A DNA stretch of 64,000 nucleotides from Deltaproteobacteria bacterium. GTDB taxonomy: Bacteria; Myxococcota_A; Polyangia; Polyangiales; Ga0077539. Of this stretch, positions 44,242 to 52,851 are shown one piece after another. The notes beneath the pieces were generated by a model. The model was given only the letters and a program-made list of their open reading frames with translations, ran no database searches and was not told the origin of the DNA. Made by a program: the position numbers and the translations under genes. Position 1 is the first letter of the stretch; each line of letters begins with the position of its first letter. Location of the stretch: the NCBI GenBank assembly GCA_030694465.1, contig JAUXYJ010000079.1, forward strand, positions 62,001 through 126,000, read 5' to 3'.

Positions 44242-46296
44242 ATGAGCACCAACCCCCTGATGTCCATTGTTCTTGAGCCGCCGTATGCCACCGTGACCTC
44301 GGAGCACGTTTTGCCGGCAGTACAATTTCACATTGTGACGGCGCGCGAGAAGCTGCGCGCGATCGCGAGTCTCGCGGCCCCGCTCACGTACGACAACGTC
44401 CTCAGAGCCTTCGATGAGAGCACGCGCGCGCTTGACTGGACCATGGCCGTCGTTGGCCACCTCGAGGCAGTGATGAACAGCCCCGCGTTGCGCGAGGCGT
44501 ACAACCAAGCGCAGCCGCTTGTGAGTGAGTTTTACGCGCAAATTCCCTTAGACCCAGAGCTCTGGGCGGTGGTCAAGCGCTACAGTGAGACCGAACATGC
44601 GGCGAGCCTTCAGGGCCCGGCGAGACGCCATCTCAGCAAGACACTGGACGCCTTCAAGCGCCAGGGTGCAGAGCTCGATACAGAGGCCAAGCAGCGATTG
44701 ACCGAGATCGCGTCGCGCTTGAGCGAACTGACTACAAAGTTCTCGCAGAACGTCCTTGATTCACACGCCGCGTTTGAGCGCATCGTGACCGACGAGCGTG
44801 AGCTGTCCGGAATTCCTGAGAGCGCTCGCTTGATGGCGCGAGAAAACGCAGCGCGAAAGAACCTCGAAGGATGGCGATTTACGCTGCAGGCTCCCAGCTT
44901 TCTTGCGGTGCTGACCTACGCGGATGATCGCGCGCTTCGTGAGTCACTCTGGCAGGCCTACAACGCGTGTGGGACCCGCGCGCCCTTTGACAATCGAGAT
45001 GCGCTGCAAGAGATCCTCGCGCTCAGACACGAGCAAGCGAGACTTCTGGGATTCGCAGATTTTGCTGATTATGTCCTCGCAGACCGTATGGCACACAATG
45101 GCAAAACGGCTTGGGATTTCGTTGAGAATCTCCGAGAGAAGACCGAGCCATTTTTCGCGAGCGAGACACGCGAGCTTCAACAGTTTAGGAGCGAGCTTGA
45201 GGGGCCCGAGGCTCCCGCGCTTGCCCCGTGGGATGTGGGCTACTACGCCGAGAAGCTGCGTCGCGCGCGGTTTGATTTCGACGAAGAAGCGCTGAGGCCC
45301 TACTTCGCAGTGGAGTCGGTCCTGCAGGGCATGTTCGAGGTCGCCTCACGTGTGTTCTCGATTCAAGTTACCGAGCGCTTAGATGCTGCAAAATATCACG
45401 CGGATGTGCGCTCATTCTCGATCCTCGATCACGACGGCAGCGAGCTCTGCCAGTTCGTCGTAGATCTCTATCCTCGCGAAAATAAGCGCGACGGCGCATG
45501 GATGAACGGCATCCTCGCGGCGTTGCCAAGCGAGGGTCCGCACGTCGGTCTGTTCTGCGCGAATGTCACGCCACCGACGAGCTTGTCCCCTGCGCTCATG
45601 ACGTTTCGCGAAGTCGAGACGCTGTTTCACGAGTTCGGTCACTTGCTGCATCACGCGCTGTCTCGGGTTGAGATCCTCGGGATGATTGGGACACGAGTTG
45701 CCTGGGATTTTGTTGAGCTTCCTTCACAGATCATGGAGAACTGGTGCTCGCGCCGCGAGGCCCTCGACCTCTTTGCAAAGCACCACGTGACGGGCGAACC
45801 GATGCCCGAAGAGCTCTTCGCACGGATGAAGCGTGCGCGGACATTTCGCGAAGCGACCGCGCAAATGCGGCAGCTGGCTTTTGCGAGCGTCGATCTCGCG
45901 TTGCACCGCACGTACTACGCGCTCAAGGGAAGCACCGTGGTCGAGTATGCGCGAGAAATCATGAGCAGATTTGCTGCGACGCCGCTGCCCACGGCGTACG
46001 CAATGATCGCGAGCTTTAACCACCTGTTCTCGGATCCTGTGGGCTACGCCGCTGGGTACTACTCGTACAAGTGGGCAGAGGTGCTTGACGCAGATGCGTT
46101 CACGCGCTTTGAGTCCGAGGGAGTCTTTAACAGCGAGACCGGCCGAGATTTTAGAGACAAGGTGCTCTCGCGTGGTGACAGCGACGATCCCGCGGCGCTC
46201 TTTCGCTCGTTTATGGGCCGAGACGCATCGGTCGACGCGCTCTTGCGACGCAGCGGTCTGGCTTCTGCGACCGCAAGCGCAAACGCAAACGCGTAG
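44242..46296 (+). CDS. Oligopeptidase A-type M3 metallopeptidase
   Basis: A 684-residue protein with the M3 zinc motif HEFGH (in VETLFHEFGHLLHHALSRV), followed by the conserved downstream acidic ligand region (ELPSQIMENWCSRREALDLF). The long helical N-terminal domain and the C-terminal YYSYKWAEVLDADAF are typical of OpdA/PrlC. It degrades short peptides and signal peptides in the cytosol. The ATG at 44242 is used; the frame remains open upstream but lies over the divergent SWIM gene. Length equals the family norm of about 680. Confidence 0.93.
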   Translation: MSTNPLMSIVLEPPYATVTSEHVLPAVQFHIVTAREKLRAIASLAAPLTYDNVLRAFDESTRALDWTMAVVGHLEAVMNSPALREAYNQAQPLVSEFYAQIPLDPELWAVVKRYSETEHAASLQGPARRHLSKTLDAFKRQGAELDTEAKQRLTEIASRLSELTTKFSQNVLDSHAAFERIVTDERELSGIPESARLMARENAARKNLEGWRFTLQAPSFLAVLTYADDRALRESLWQAYNACGTRAPFDNRDALQEILALRHEQARLLGFADFADYVLADRMAHNGKTAWDFVENLREKTEPFFASETRELQQFRSELEGPEAPALAPWDVGYYAEKLRRARFDFDEEALRPYFAVESVLQGMFEVASRVFSIQVTERLDAAKYHADVRSFSILDHDGSELCQFVVDLYPRENKRDGAWMNGILAALPSEGPHVGLFCANVTPPTSLSPALMTFREVETLFHEFGHLLHHALSRVEILGMIGTRVAWDFVELPSQIMENWCSRREALDLFAKHHVTGEPMPEELFARMKRARTFREATAQMRQLAFASVDLALHRTYYALKGSTVVEYAREIMSRFAATPLPTAYAMIASFNHLFSDPVGYAAGYYSYKWAEVLDADAFTRFESEGVFNSETGRDFRDKVLSRGDSDDPAALFRSFMGRDASVDALLRRSGLASATASANANA

Positions 46297-46303
46297 CGCA
46301 AAG

Positions 46304-47479
46304 TTAGCGACCGCGTGACGGGGCTGCCGGAGCGGTCGAGAGCCTCCGCGGTGCCGTGGCCACATCGGCTCTCCGTGCGCGCTCTGAGGGCACTGCGCCC
46401 GGAGCGACGGCGAGCACTTCAGTGTGCCCGTCGCCATACGCCGCCACGGCCCATCGCTCGGGCTCATAGTCACCCCCGGGGACGTTGCCGTTCCAATCGA
46501 GGTTGAGCCAGACCGCGCAGGCGCTCGAAGACCTAAACGCGACGTGCTGGCGTGAGCCTGCATAGCGTGCCCAGTTGCGGCCGTAGTACCGTGCGATTTT
46601 GGTCGCGACGGTCGCAGGCGGCTCTTGCACGCAAGCCTCGGCGTACGCGTGCCCTCCTCGCGCGCCCTCCATGAAGACCACCCGCGCTTCGCCGCCGATT
46701 GCGCGAACCATCCCCGCGAGGGTCACCGCGAAATCGTCACAATCTCCTGCGTAATTGTTCTGAATTGACTCTTTCGGCATGGCGACGTACTCGCGGCCCC
46801 GTGGGTCATTGACGTAGCGCCAACGGCTCCGAACGTGCGTCCAGAGCGCAGCGACTTGCTCAACCCGAAAGGTCCCTTCACTGCGCGACGCGATCTGTAC
46901 TGCCGTGTTGCGAAGCACTGGCTCGGCCGGATCAAGCGCACGACGGACCTGCGGCGCAAGCGTGCTTCGGACAAACGCCTCTTCGTCCGTGCGCGCGGTC
47001 GAGACTTCGTGTTGAAGCCGTAAATACTGCAGAAAATTGCGCCCAGGTTCGGTCAGCCAGATCCCCAAAAACACGAGCCCAAAGCCCATGACAAACACCA
47101 TCGCGATGCGTCCGGCCGAGCGCGCCATGTTGCCAGCGACCGTCTTGGGCCCCTCAACGACCAAGGTGCCAGAGCCACGGAGACGTACAAACGACTTCAT
47201 CTTGGGGTGAGCCCAAGGCAGCTCCGCGTGTCCCAACATCACACGGTCGCCGGGACGAACTGCAGCGCGATGGACACGATCTTCGCCGATCCACGTCCCG
47301 TTTGCGCTCGCGAGGTCCTCGACAAAGATCTTGTCGCCATCCCAAGACAACCGCGCGTGGCGCGAGCTGACCGTGGTCTCTGCGATCACAACATCACAGT
47401 CCGCCGCGCGCCCCAAAATGATAAAACTGTTTCCTGAGAGCACGGCGCTGCCAATCCTTGCGTTCGATGCATCCCGCAC
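46304..47479 (-). CDS. FHA-domain membrane protein with transglutaminase-like domain
   Basis: A 391-residue protein. The FHA domain (1-90) has G23-R24, S39-R40-H41 and N60-G61-T62, the phospho-Thr-binding residues. One membrane segment follows (IAMVFVMGFGLVFLGIWL, about 125-142). The C-terminal transglutaminase-like domain has a putative catalytic triad Cys247 (YAGDCDDFAV), His277 (GGHAYAE) and Asp328 (LNLDWN). The topology suggests a cytosolic FHA domain reading kinase-modified partners and a peptidase-like domain outside. The GTG start at 47479 lacks a good ribosome site. Its 3' end is 7 nt from the convergent M3 gene. Confidence 0.85.
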   Translation of the reverse strand: MRDASNARIGSAVLSGNSFIILGRAADCDVVIAETTVSSRHARLSWDGDKIFVEDLASANGTWIGEDRVHRAAVRPGDRVMLGHAELPWAHPKMKSFVRLRGSGTLVVEGPKTVAGNMARSAGRIAMVFVMGFGLVFLGIWLTEPGRNFLQYLRLQHEVSTARTDEEAFVRSTLAPQVRRALDPAEPVLRNTAVQIASRSEGTFRVEQVAALWTHVRSRWRYVNDPRGREYVAMPKESIQNNYAGDCDDFAVTLAGMVRAIGGEARVVFMEGARGGHAYAEACVQEPPATVATKIARYYGRNWARYAGSRQHVAFRSSSACAVWLNLDWNGNVPGGDYEPERWAVAAYGDGHTEVLAVAPGAVPSERARRADVATAPRRLSTAPAAPSRGR

Positions 47480-47516
47480 ATCACGTGTGTGTTCGCTGCG
47501 CGGATAGCGCCGTTAA

Positions 47517-48680
47517 ATGTACACTGTTCACGTGAGACCGATCGCAGGATCTTGCTTGTTTTGTTTGCTACTAGCCGTCAGCGCGGTCTCTTGTCGCGCG
47601 TTTGATCGCGACGAATTTCGTCGGCTCCAGATTGGCCAAGACGCAGAAGTGGAGGACGCCAATGTGGAGGCCGATGCGGCACCTGAGGCTGGCAGCTGCC
47701 TCGTGCTCCAACGACGCGTGAGTGATTCGTGCACGCTCGCCGAGCTGCCCAGCGTGCCCGCTGGACTGGTCGATCAAGCCAGCAATGGTCAGACGTATGC
47801 GCTCGCACTCACGCGTCTAGAGATTGGCCCCGGATCGTTTGGAAATTGGGCGGATTTTGGCTTTGACCGCGATGGCTTCTGCACGCTCGACAACCCCATG
47901 CGAGCTGGCACGACCTGCACTGGCGCAACCATTATCGAAGACGGCCGCGAGGGCCGAGACAACTCATTTGGGGCCGTCAGTGGCAGCGGACTGCAGCTCA
48001 CCGGGATCTACTCGGGGGTCGACATCACAGACCACATCGGGCGTGGAGGTCTCACGCTCGGCATTCGTATCACCGAGTGGAGTGGCGGTGACGACGGACG
48101 TGTCGTGCTTGAGTGGCTCTCGCTGGCCCGCGGGAGAGGCCCGGACGGCATGGGTCTACCGGTGCCCGACGCGCGAAATCGTTGGGCCATCGAGTCCCGC
48201 TTGAGCAGCAATCCAAGCGGCGGATCCAATGTTACTAGCGAGGGATTCGTCGCCTGTGGGTACGTCGCTGCGCGTGGGCCAGCCGCGCTGCTCTTGCGCT
48301 TGCCCAGCACGCGGAGCGTCAGCCGCACCCTGTTGCGCGCAGTGATCGTCGGTGGCGCGCTTAGACCCGATGTCGGCGGCTACCTTGACCTCAGCGGATC
48401 GTGGCCCGAGAGCGATCAGGGCAACTCGATCTCTGCGCTGGGTATTTGCCCATCGACGGACCCTGACAGCCCCTATCAATCGTCGATCGCTGGCCTTCGC
48501 CGAGGAAGTGACATCGTGGGCGACTTTGTAAACAACGGCCCCACCGCCGCCCGATGCAATGCGAGCTCGCTGGTGTTTCGGCTGCACCTTAGGCCCATCG
48601 AAATCGATGGCACCATGCCTGGCACACTGCCGCTGGCGAGCCCCTGCGATTCGCCGGACGCGGGAGCACGAGATCGCTGA
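47517..48680 (+). CDS. Tandem paralogous lipoprotein, copy 1
   Basis: A 387-residue lipoprotein (signal LFCLLLAVSAVSC). Right after the lipid Cys comes RAFDRDEFRRLQ, shared almost exactly with the next gene, then an Asp/Glu/Ala-rich linker. The core has Cys pairs and a conserved segment DFGFDRDGFC followed by EDGREGRDNSFG. I do not recognise the family; the Asp/Gly-rich FDRDGF could bind calcium, but this is a guess. The ATG at 47517 is near a divergent FHA gene, and no ribosome site is evident. A GTG at 47532 is an alternative start. Confidence 0.75.
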   Translation: MYTVHVRPIAGSCLFCLLLAVSAVSCRAFDRDEFRRLQIGQDAEVEDANVEADAAPEAGSCLVLQRRVSDSCTLAELPSVPAGLVDQASNGQTYALALTRLEIGPGSFGNWADFGFDRDGFCTLDNPMRAGTTCTGATIIEDGREGRDNSFGAVSGSGLQLTGIYSGVDITDHIGRGGLTLGIRITEWSGGDDGRVVLEWLSLARGRGPDGMGLPVPDARNRWAIESRLSSNPSGGSNVTSEGFVACGYVAARGPAALLLRLPSTRSVSRTLLRAVIVGGALRPDVGGYLDLSGSWPESDQGNSISALGICPSTDPDSPYQSSIAGLRRGSDIVGDFVNNGPTAARCNASSLVFRLHLRPIEIDGTMPGTLPLASPCDSPDAGARDR

Positions 48681-48779
48681 CAAACTAAGCTAGACTCTTG
48701 CGATTCACACTTAACTCACAGACCCCCTGTAGCGGTCCGTTGCCTGCGCAACACTCGCTGCGGCCGGTCACCCCGCGAA

Positions 48780-49952
48780 ATGAGCTCCTTCATGCGACGA
48801 CCGATTCAACGAGGCATGGCCACCGCGCTGGCCACCCTCACAGCGCTTGTGGGTTGTCAGGCGTTTGATCGCGCTGAGTTTCGACGACTGAGCGGCGGGT
48901 CGGACGCGCGCTCGGACACGGGCGACGCCTCGCTCCCGATGAGAGACATCGTCGAGCCTCCCAATGATGGCAACGTCGCGTGCGCACCTACGACCATCGT
49001 GCAATCGCCGACCTGCACCCTCGCCGTGGTGCCTGATTTGCCTAGCGGATTGCGCAACGTCGCTGGTTCTACGACTCGAGTCTTTGCCGCGCGCGGCATC
49101 GCATTTGGCGCGAGCGGGGCTTGGCGACGCACGGGCTTTGATCGTGACGGCCTCTGCTCGGCGCCGATGAGTGGGCCAACTCCGTGCCGCAGCGCATTGG
49201 TCCTAGGGGACGGTGACGAGGGTCGAGACAACACCCTCGCAGCAGTCATTGGCCAAGCCGGTGTCATCGGCTCAGCGTTTGATGAAACGCGATTGAACGC
49301 CGGAATCGCTCGTGGAAATAGCACAGTCGGCCTACGCATTTCGGACTATGGGGGGATCAACGACGGCGCCGTTCGCGTCGAGTGGCTCGTTCTCACCGAG
49401 GGTCATGGCGCAGCGGGCAGGAGTGCGCCATTGCGGTTTGATGGCACCGACGCGTGGAGCGTCGACCGCGACACCACCTACCAAGCCGACCTTCGCACGC
49501 CCAGGATCAGCACCGGAGAAGCGTTCGCGTCGTGTGGGACATTGGTTGTTCCGTTTGCAAATTCAGGGGCATTTCTGTTTCCGGCCGACGGCACACGGCC
49601 CAAGCTCACGCTCACCGACACGCGCTTAGTTGGCTCCATCACCGCGGACGGAACCATCACGAACATTGACCTCAGCTCCATCTGGACGCGCGCCAATATC
49701 TACGACGACATGCGCAGCTTCGGAGTCTGCCCCGAGCTGGCCGCCCCTCAAGATTGGTTCTTGTTGCAAGCGGGCGTCGAAGCAGCGCTTGACATCCTTG
49801 GCTCAGGACGAGCCAACCCTGCTGCGTCTTGCGATGCCATGACGGCTGCATTTCGGTTGACCTTAGTGCCCATTCGCGTCGAGGGCGAGGTGCCATCGCC
49901 ACCCATCACCATCCCGGATCCCTGCCGCCCCCAGGACGCAGGGCGCGGTTAA
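48780..49952 (+). CDS. Tandem paralogous lipoprotein, copy 2
   Basis: A 390-residue lipoprotein (signal MATALATLTALVGC). It shares with copy 1 the motif after the lipid Cys (QAFDRAEFRRLSG), FDRDGLC and DEGRDN, so the two arose by duplication. An ATG at 48792 would make a shorter N-terminus. Identity between the copies is low outside the motifs, so the duplication is old. Its 3' end overlaps the convergent membrane protein gene by 4 nt. Confidence 0.75.
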   Translation: MSSFMRRPIQRGMATALATLTALVGCQAFDRAEFRRLSGGSDARSDTGDASLPMRDIVEPPNDGNVACAPTTIVQSPTCTLAVVPDLPSGLRNVAGSTTRVFAARGIAFGASGAWRRTGFDRDGLCSAPMSGPTPCRSALVLGDGDEGRDNTLAAVIGQAGVIGSAFDETRLNAGIARGNSTVGLRISDYGGINDGAVRVEWLVLTEGHGAAGRSAPLRFDGTDAWSVDRDTTYQADLRTPRISTGEAFASCGTLVVPFANSGAFLFPADGTRPKLTLTDTRLVGSITADGTITNIDLSSIWTRANIYDDMRSFGVCPELAAPQDWFLLQAGVEAALDILGSGRANPAASCDAMTAAFRLTLVPIRVEGEVPSPPITIPDPCRPQDAGRG

Positions 49953-50848
49953 CGCTTCGTCGTCAAGAGGCTCTGCGCCATCGCAACAAGTGACAAGACA
50001 ACAGCTCCCGCGAGTGTGCTTCGTGGCTCACCAACAAACACCGCGTACAGAGCGACCGCGAGCATCGAGACGACCCCAGCGACGCGTCCCGAAGGGCGAC
50101 TGACGGCGACGGCGATCGGCGTGGCAAACATCAGCGCGCAGACGCTGAGCGCCTCGGCCCACCCGGTCGTTCGAGAGGCGGCCAGGGTCAGCGCAACAAA
50201 GGGGACCACGCCGACCATCCCGATCGCGAAGAGCACGCGGTCTCGCGCGTCGATCGCCCGCCACGCTGCGAACACAAGCAGGGCCGCCAGCGTGGACCAC
50301 TGCCACGCCCATCGCCCTCGTTTTGCAGGTGAGACCCGCACATGGAGCGACGGCGCGACGCGATCAATCGAGACACACGCGGACGTCGACACCTCGTCGT
50401 CGGCGCACGACCATCCCTGCCCCACGCCCAGCACCCAGCCATTGGGTGTGATCGCGACACGACGCGACGCCCAGCCTCGCGTCTGCGGCCAGAGCAGCGA
50501 AAATGCACGCACAGTGTGCAGCGTTGAGACCGCGCGCGCCGTGATCCTCACGCGACCGTCGCGACCAGGTGGGAGCCGTACGTGCCAACGTGTGCCCACG
50601 CGATCGACGCGGAGAGGCTCGGTCGCAGAGCCCGCGTAGGCCTCGGGCCGCATGGTCTCTGAAAAGCTCTCAGAGAGCGCGGCGTCCACGCCGTCGGTTG
50701 TGCGATACAGCGCCCGGACGACCAGCGCTTGAGTCAAAGGGGCGCTGTCAAGAAGCGACCATTCTTCAAATATTTCAACGGGTTGGGCAAGCGCGAGGGT
50801 CAACAACAGAGGCTCAAACACGGTCCAGTACAGTCGAGGCTGCCACAC
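49949..50848 (-). CDS. Membrane protein of unknown function
   Basis: A 299-residue protein starting with GTG at 50848 (a GTG at 50821 is also possible). A hydrophobic leader (FEPLLLTLALAQPV) is followed by a beta-rich extracytoplasmic region of about 150 residues with a Cys pair (WSCADDEVSTSACV). Then come about five membrane segments (from WSTLAALLVFAAW to AGAVVLSLVAMAQSL). No family recognised. It is convergent with the lipoprotein gene and divergent from the M23 gene. Confidence 0.65.
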   Translation of the reverse strand: MWQPRLYWTVFEPLLLTLALAQPVEIFEEWSLLDSAPLTQALVVRALYRTTDGVDAALSESFSETMRPEAYAGSATEPLRVDRVGTRWHVRLPPGRDGRVRITARAVSTLHTVRAFSLLWPQTRGWASRRVAITPNGWVLGVGQGWSCADDEVSTSACVSIDRVAPSLHVRVSPAKRGRWAWQWSTLAALLVFAAWRAIDARDRVLFAIGMVGVVPFVALTLAASRTTGWAEALSVCALMFATPIAVAVSRPSGRVAGVVSMLAVALYAVFVGEPRSTLAGAVVLSLVAMAQSLLTTKR

Positions 50849-50988
50849 GTTGTGTCGTCGTGGGTGGCCATTGCGAACGCGTGCCTCGCTGACACCGAAG
50901 GCGCTGCCGTGGTTGGAGTTGCAGGGGTGCGCCTCTCACTGCTACGAGCCTAAGAACTTCGCTCGTCTTGGCTGCGAAGTGTCACCCT

Positions 50989-52716
50989 ATGGCACATCTC
51001 CCCGAGCCCACCGACGTCGAATCGCCCGATGCCACGCAGAGCGTAGGCCCTGGCGCTCTCACGTCGGCGACGTCGCCGGCCGAGACAACGTTGAGCGCGC
51101 TCAGGCCCTCTGCCATCGCGACGACAAGCGCAGCGATCACGTCGAGCCCCCCGGCAAAGGCGACGCGGACGATCACCAAAGGGACCCCAATCCTCGCGGA
51201 CGAAGACGAAGAGCTCGACCCTGACGATGACCCCGTCGTCCGCTCGCCCAAAAACATGGTCGAGCTGCCCGAGCCCGCCAGCTATCCTCGCGCGACCGTC
51301 GCACGAGTCGGCGCGCTCGCCGGGGGTGTTGGTGCCTCGCTGGGGATCGTTGGGCTGGTCGTCGCGATGGTCGTGACGCGCGCGCTCCCAAGACTGTGGC
51401 ATCGCGGGGAGAGAGCACGCACACCCCATGCGCAGACGAGCGCGGCGGATGCTGGAGCAGGCGTCTTTGCGCTTGAGCTAACGCAGCCTGACGGCGGCCT
51501 CGCTCTTGGGGACAGCGGGCTCAGCCTCGCTGTGGCCCAGGCGCCCTCTGCGCTGGCCGCACACACGCCCGAGGGGTGGGTGGCTACCTCTCAGCGTCTC
51601 GGGCGCGGACGGCCCCTTCCTGTGGCGCTGAGGGCCATGGGGATCGAGCGCGCTGAGATCCCAAGAATTATCGCTGCCATGCGGCCGATGCTCAACATGC
51701 GGGGACTTCAGCCCGCGGATGTCGTCGCGATTCAGCGTGATCCCCAGCGCGAGAACGCGCTCCGGCGCGTTGAGTATCGTCGCGGGGAGAGCGAGGTCAT
51801 CGCGGTCAACATTGACGCTGAGGGAGCCCACACCGCCGAACGCATCCGCGTGGTGAAGACGCAGGTGCGAGTCGCCGCTGGGTTTATCGTGCGCGGATCA
51901 CTTAGTGAGACTCTTCAGTCAGCTCATTTGCAGGCAGATATTGTCTCAGCGCTTCAAGAAGTCTTCGCAGAACTTGAGCTTGGGCGCGAGCTTCACGAGG
52001 GCGACGCGGTCCGTCTGGTCGTCGTCGAAGAGCGCGTAAACGAGAGCTTCTTTCGCTACGGACGGATCGACGCGCTTGATTTTCGCGGAGCAGGCGGACG
52101 CACTCGACGTGCGTTTTTTCAGCCCTTGAGCGCCCGAGGCGGTATTTACTACGACGCCCAAGGCAACGCAGAGACCCGCGGACCGCTCCGGCCCCCGGTG
52201 AATCCTCCAAGGATTACCTCGCCGTTTAATCCTCACCGGATGCATCCGGTGTTGCATCGCGTGATGCCACATCAGGGCACTGACTTCGGGGCACCAGCAG
52301 GCACACCCATCATGGCTGCGGGCGATGGCACGGTGACATTTAGGGGTTGGGGTGGCGCGACGGGCAACCTCGTTCGGCTGCATCATCCCGGAATTAATCT
52401 CGAAACCGGCTACGCGCACATGACCCGGTTTGAGCCAGGGATCACCGTGGGCTCTCACGTGCGTGTGGGCCAAGTGATTGGCTATGTGGGCTCTACGGGC
52501 CGAAGTACTGGACCGCACTTGCACTGGAGCGTGAAGCGCGGCGGGGTGTTCATCGATGGCGCGCCGTTCTTGTCATGGCGCCGTAGCGTGCCTGCGAACC
52601 TACGCGCCAACTTCGACGCGCGGGTGCAGCAGCTCAACACCGAGCTCGACGCGGTCGTCTTGGTTGGAGCGACCGCAGCGCCGCCGCCGGGGACCGCAGT
52701 GAATCCATCGCCGTGA
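50989..52716 (+). CDS. MepM-like M23 peptidoglycan endopeptidase
   Basis: A 575-residue protein with a disordered acidic N-terminus, one membrane segment (ALAGGVGASLGIVGLVVAMVV) and an OapA/MepM-like region (VTIQ-like EAERVRL..; FFRYGRIDALDFRG and GGIYYDAQGNAE). The M23 domain has the zinc ligands in HPVLHRVMPHQGTDFGAP and GPHLHWSV, with YAHM between. It would cut peptide cross-links in the cell wall. The ATG at 50989 is used; a TTG 21 nt upstream is in frame. It is followed by the membrane glycosyltransferase gene after 135 nt. Confidence 0.87.
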   Translation: MAHLPEPTDVESPDATQSVGPGALTSATSPAETTLSALRPSAIATTSAAITSSPPAKATRTITKGTPILADEDEELDPDDDPVVRSPKNMVELPEPASYPRATVARVGALAGGVGASLGIVGLVVAMVVTRALPRLWHRGERARTPHAQTSAADAGAGVFALELTQPDGGLALGDSGLSLAVAQAPSALAAHTPEGWVATSQRLGRGRPLPVALRAMGIERAEIPRIIAAMRPMLNMRGLQPADVVAIQRDPQRENALRRVEYRRGESEVIAVNIDAEGAHTAERIRVVKTQVRVAAGFIVRGSLSETLQSAHLQADIVSALQEVFAELELGRELHEGDAVRLVVVEERVNESFFRYGRIDALDFRGAGGRTRRAFFQPLSARGGIYYDAQGNAETRGPLRPPVNPPRITSPFNPHRMHPVLHRVMPHQGTDFGAPAGTPIMAAGDGTVTFRGWGGATGNLVRLHHPGINLETGYAHMTRFEPGITVGSHVRVGQVIGYVGSTGRSTGPHLHWSVKRGGVFIDGAPFLSWRRSVPANLRANFDARVQQLNTELDAVVLVGATAAPPPGTAVNPSP

Positions 52717-52851
52717 GAGTGCTGGCACACGGTGTGTTGGGTGGTGTATCAACGCAGCCAGTTGGATGAGAAATGCTCACACGAGCACACCTCACACGCG
52801 CTTCGCATTCTTGTTCTTTGCCTTCAATCGCTCTTTGTTTAGGAACGCTGC

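Noticed and set aside
103..44366. Frequent GCGATCGC palindromes
   Set aside because: Expected from GC-rich codons in high-GC DNA; I could not show excess.
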